From assembly GCF_029210375.1 (NCBI RefSeq), contig NZ_JARGER010000034.1, positions 1 through 64,000 of the forward strand: DNA of 64,000 nt, given 5' to 3'. A program made the position numbers and the translations under genes. The stretch is from Nocardioides sp. YIM 152315. GTDB lineage: Bacteria > Actinomycetota > Actinomycetes > Propionibacteriales > Nocardioidaceae. This document shows, in pieces, positions 62,864 through 64,000 of the stretch. Position 1 is the stretch's first letter. Each line of letters starts with the position of its first letter. The notes beneath the pieces were generated by a model. That model was not told where the DNA came from. It did not search any database and saw only the letters and a list, made by a program, of their open reading frames with translations.

Positions 62864-64000
62864 TCAGGGCGCCAGGTCCTCGACGGCACGCATCGCGAAC
62901 GCCATCGCCGTCCCGATCGGGGCGCCCGGGCCGGGATAGACCCGCCCGGTCAGCGAGGCGCTCGCGTTGCCGACGGCGTAGAGGCCAGCCAGCGGCCGGC
63001 CCTCCTCGTCGAGCACCCGGCCCTCGGTGTCGGTCAGCAGGCCGCCCTTGGTGCCGAGGTCGGAGAGCACCAGCCGGGCGGCCGTGAACGGCGGCCGCTC
63101 GACCGGCAGGAGCGCCGGGTCGGCGAAGTAGCGGTCGTACTCGTCGCGCCCGCGACCGAAGTCGACGTCCTCGCCGGCCGCGACCAGCGCGTTGAACCGG
63201 GCGACGGTGGCGAGCAGGTCGTCGGCGGGCACCTCGAGCCGGTCGGCGAGCTCGCGCAGCGAGTCGGCGCGCACCCACGTGCCGGCAGCGAGGTGCTCCT
63301 CGGCCGTGCCGCCCGGCAGCGAGATGGCCGGCAACCGGGCGTCGGAGCGCGCGTCGAACACCAGGTAGGAGGGGACCCGGGCGGGGTCGGCGGCCATCTG
63401 TCGACCGAACTGGTCGTAGGGCAGCGACTCGTTGGCGTAGCGGCGGCCCCGCCCGTCGACGACCACGCCGCCCCGGAGGCCGAGGGTGAAGGACGCGCTC
63501 CCGTCGGGCATCGCGACACCCGGGCACCACCAGGCCTCGTCGAGCAGGCCGGTGGCGGCGCCGAGCCGCACCGCGGCGTCGATCGCGGCGCCGGTGTTCG
63601 TGCCCGCCGGGGCCATCGTCCAGTCCGCGGCACCCGGTACGCCGTGGCGCGCGCGGGCGGCGGCGTTGCGCTCGAACCCGCCGGACCCGAGCACCACGCC
63701 GAGGCGCGCGGCGTACCGCCGTCGCTCACCGCCGACGACGGCCTCGACTCCGCCCACTCGCCCGCCGGCCCGCACGAGAGTGTCGACGTCCGCCCCGGTG
63801 ACGACGTCTGCCAGGCCGGTGCGGTGCAGCGCGAGCAGGAGCCGCCCGACGAGCGCGCGGCCCTGGGTCAGGGGGCCGTCCGGGTGCCCGAGCCCCGCAC
63901 GGTCGCGGTCGACCGAGGGGCGCACCAGGTCGGCGAGGCGGCCGATCTCGTCCCGGGGGAGGTCACACGGCACGAACGACCGGCCGCGGGGGACGCGCCC
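62864..64000 (-). CDS. KstD-like FAD-binding dehydrogenase (5' end beyond window)
   Basis: At least 378 residues; the frame runs off the right edge, so the FAD-binding N-terminus is not seen. Conserved parts are VVLGSGGFERNAAARARHG, the AAGEDVDFGRGRDEYDRYF segment with its paired Tyr, and the C-terminal GLYAVGNASASLTGRVYPGPGAPIG loop, which closely parallels KstD at 48884. It is probably a 3-ketosteroid-Delta1-dehydrogenase paralogue with different substrate preference. Convergent with the thioesterase gene. Confidence 0.82.
   Translation of the reverse strand, partial: GRVPRGRSFVPCDLPRDEIGRLADLVRPSVDRDRAGLGHPDGPLTQGRALVGRLLLALHRTGLADVVTGADVDTLVRAGGRVGGVEAVVGGERRRYAARLGVVLGSGGFERNAAARARHGVPGAADWTMAPAGTNTGAAIDAAVRLGAATGLLDEAWWCPGVAMPDGSASFTLGLRGGVVVDGRGRRYANESLPYDQFGRQMAADPARVPSYLVFDARSDARLPAISLPGGTAEEHLAAGTWVRADSLRELADRLEVPADDLLATVARFNALVAAGEDVDFGRGRDEYDRYFADPALLPVERPPFTAARLVLSDLGTKGGLLTDTEGRVLDEEGRPLAGLYAVGNASASLTGRVYPGPGAPIGTAMAFAMRAVEDLAP

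Overview
The window is high-GC DNA with tightly overlapping genes (many ATGA/GTGA junctions). Its gene families point to an actinomycete, most likely a Nocardioides-like member of the Nocardioidaceae; that placement is an inference from gene content, not from a marker gene. It divides into three blocks.

Block 1 (1-9 kb) is a defence island. A four-gene Wadjet type II operon (jetA-jetB-jetC-jetD, 248-8314) encodes an SMC-like plasmid-defence complex with its toprim-like nuclease subunit. The left edge carries the 3' end of a tRNA-Pro gene (46-72) and a second tRNA-like T-arm (175-197). The right edge carries a broken PIN-like toxin gene abutting the N-terminal stub of a phage-type integrase (8465-8675). 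The simplest reading is that the Wadjet operon arrived on an integrative element that has since decayed.

Block 2 (9-32 kb) is an accessory, stress-flavoured region: an FHA-GNAT fusion, a quinone-oxidoreductase-like enzyme, an MFS exporter, and a uracil-DNA glycosylase gene cut by an intact IS21-family element with a 6-bp target duplication. It also holds two copies of a two-gene module (sulfite-oxidase-fold molybdoenzyme plus FAD/NAD reductase), two DUF6510 zinc-ribbon proteins, msrB-msrA, a zinc-finger protein next to an ECF sigma factor, a fused zinc-finger/sigma protein, an NhaA-DsbA antiporter, several GNAT acetyltransferases, tandem TetR regulators, a glyoxalase-like protein and a DksA-like protein lacking the zinc cysteines. 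Seven copies of a 16-bp palindrome, TGGAC-N6-GTCCA (some with one mismatch), lie upstream of the first molybdoenzyme, the sigma factor, three acetyltransferase genes and the TetR pair itself. This suggests one autoregulated regulon, plausibly for oxidant or electrophile stress and methionine-sulfoxide repair.

Block 3 (32.5-64 kb) is a steroid-degradation cluster for the 9,10-seco pathway. It encodes the 9alpha-hydroxylase (KshA, KshB), Delta1-dehydrogenase (KstD, plus two relatives), ring-A hydroxylase and reductase (two HsaA-type proteins, HsaB), meta-cleavage dioxygenase (HsaC), hydrolase (HsaD), and the hydratase/aldolase/dehydrogenase trio (HsaE, HsaF, HsaG). It also has CoA-thioester side-chain or ring-fragment enzymes: a FadD17-like ligase, an Hsd4A-like SDR, a FadA6-like thiolase, a fused FadE34-like dehydrogenase, an Hsd4B-like MaoC hydratase and a hotdog thioesterase. 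An IclR regulator sits in the middle. A separate palindrome, TTCCCGGTGACCGGGAA and two relatives, precedes hsaA, hsaB/hsaD and hsaE and is a candidate operator for the ring-cleavage genes. The last gene runs off the right edge.
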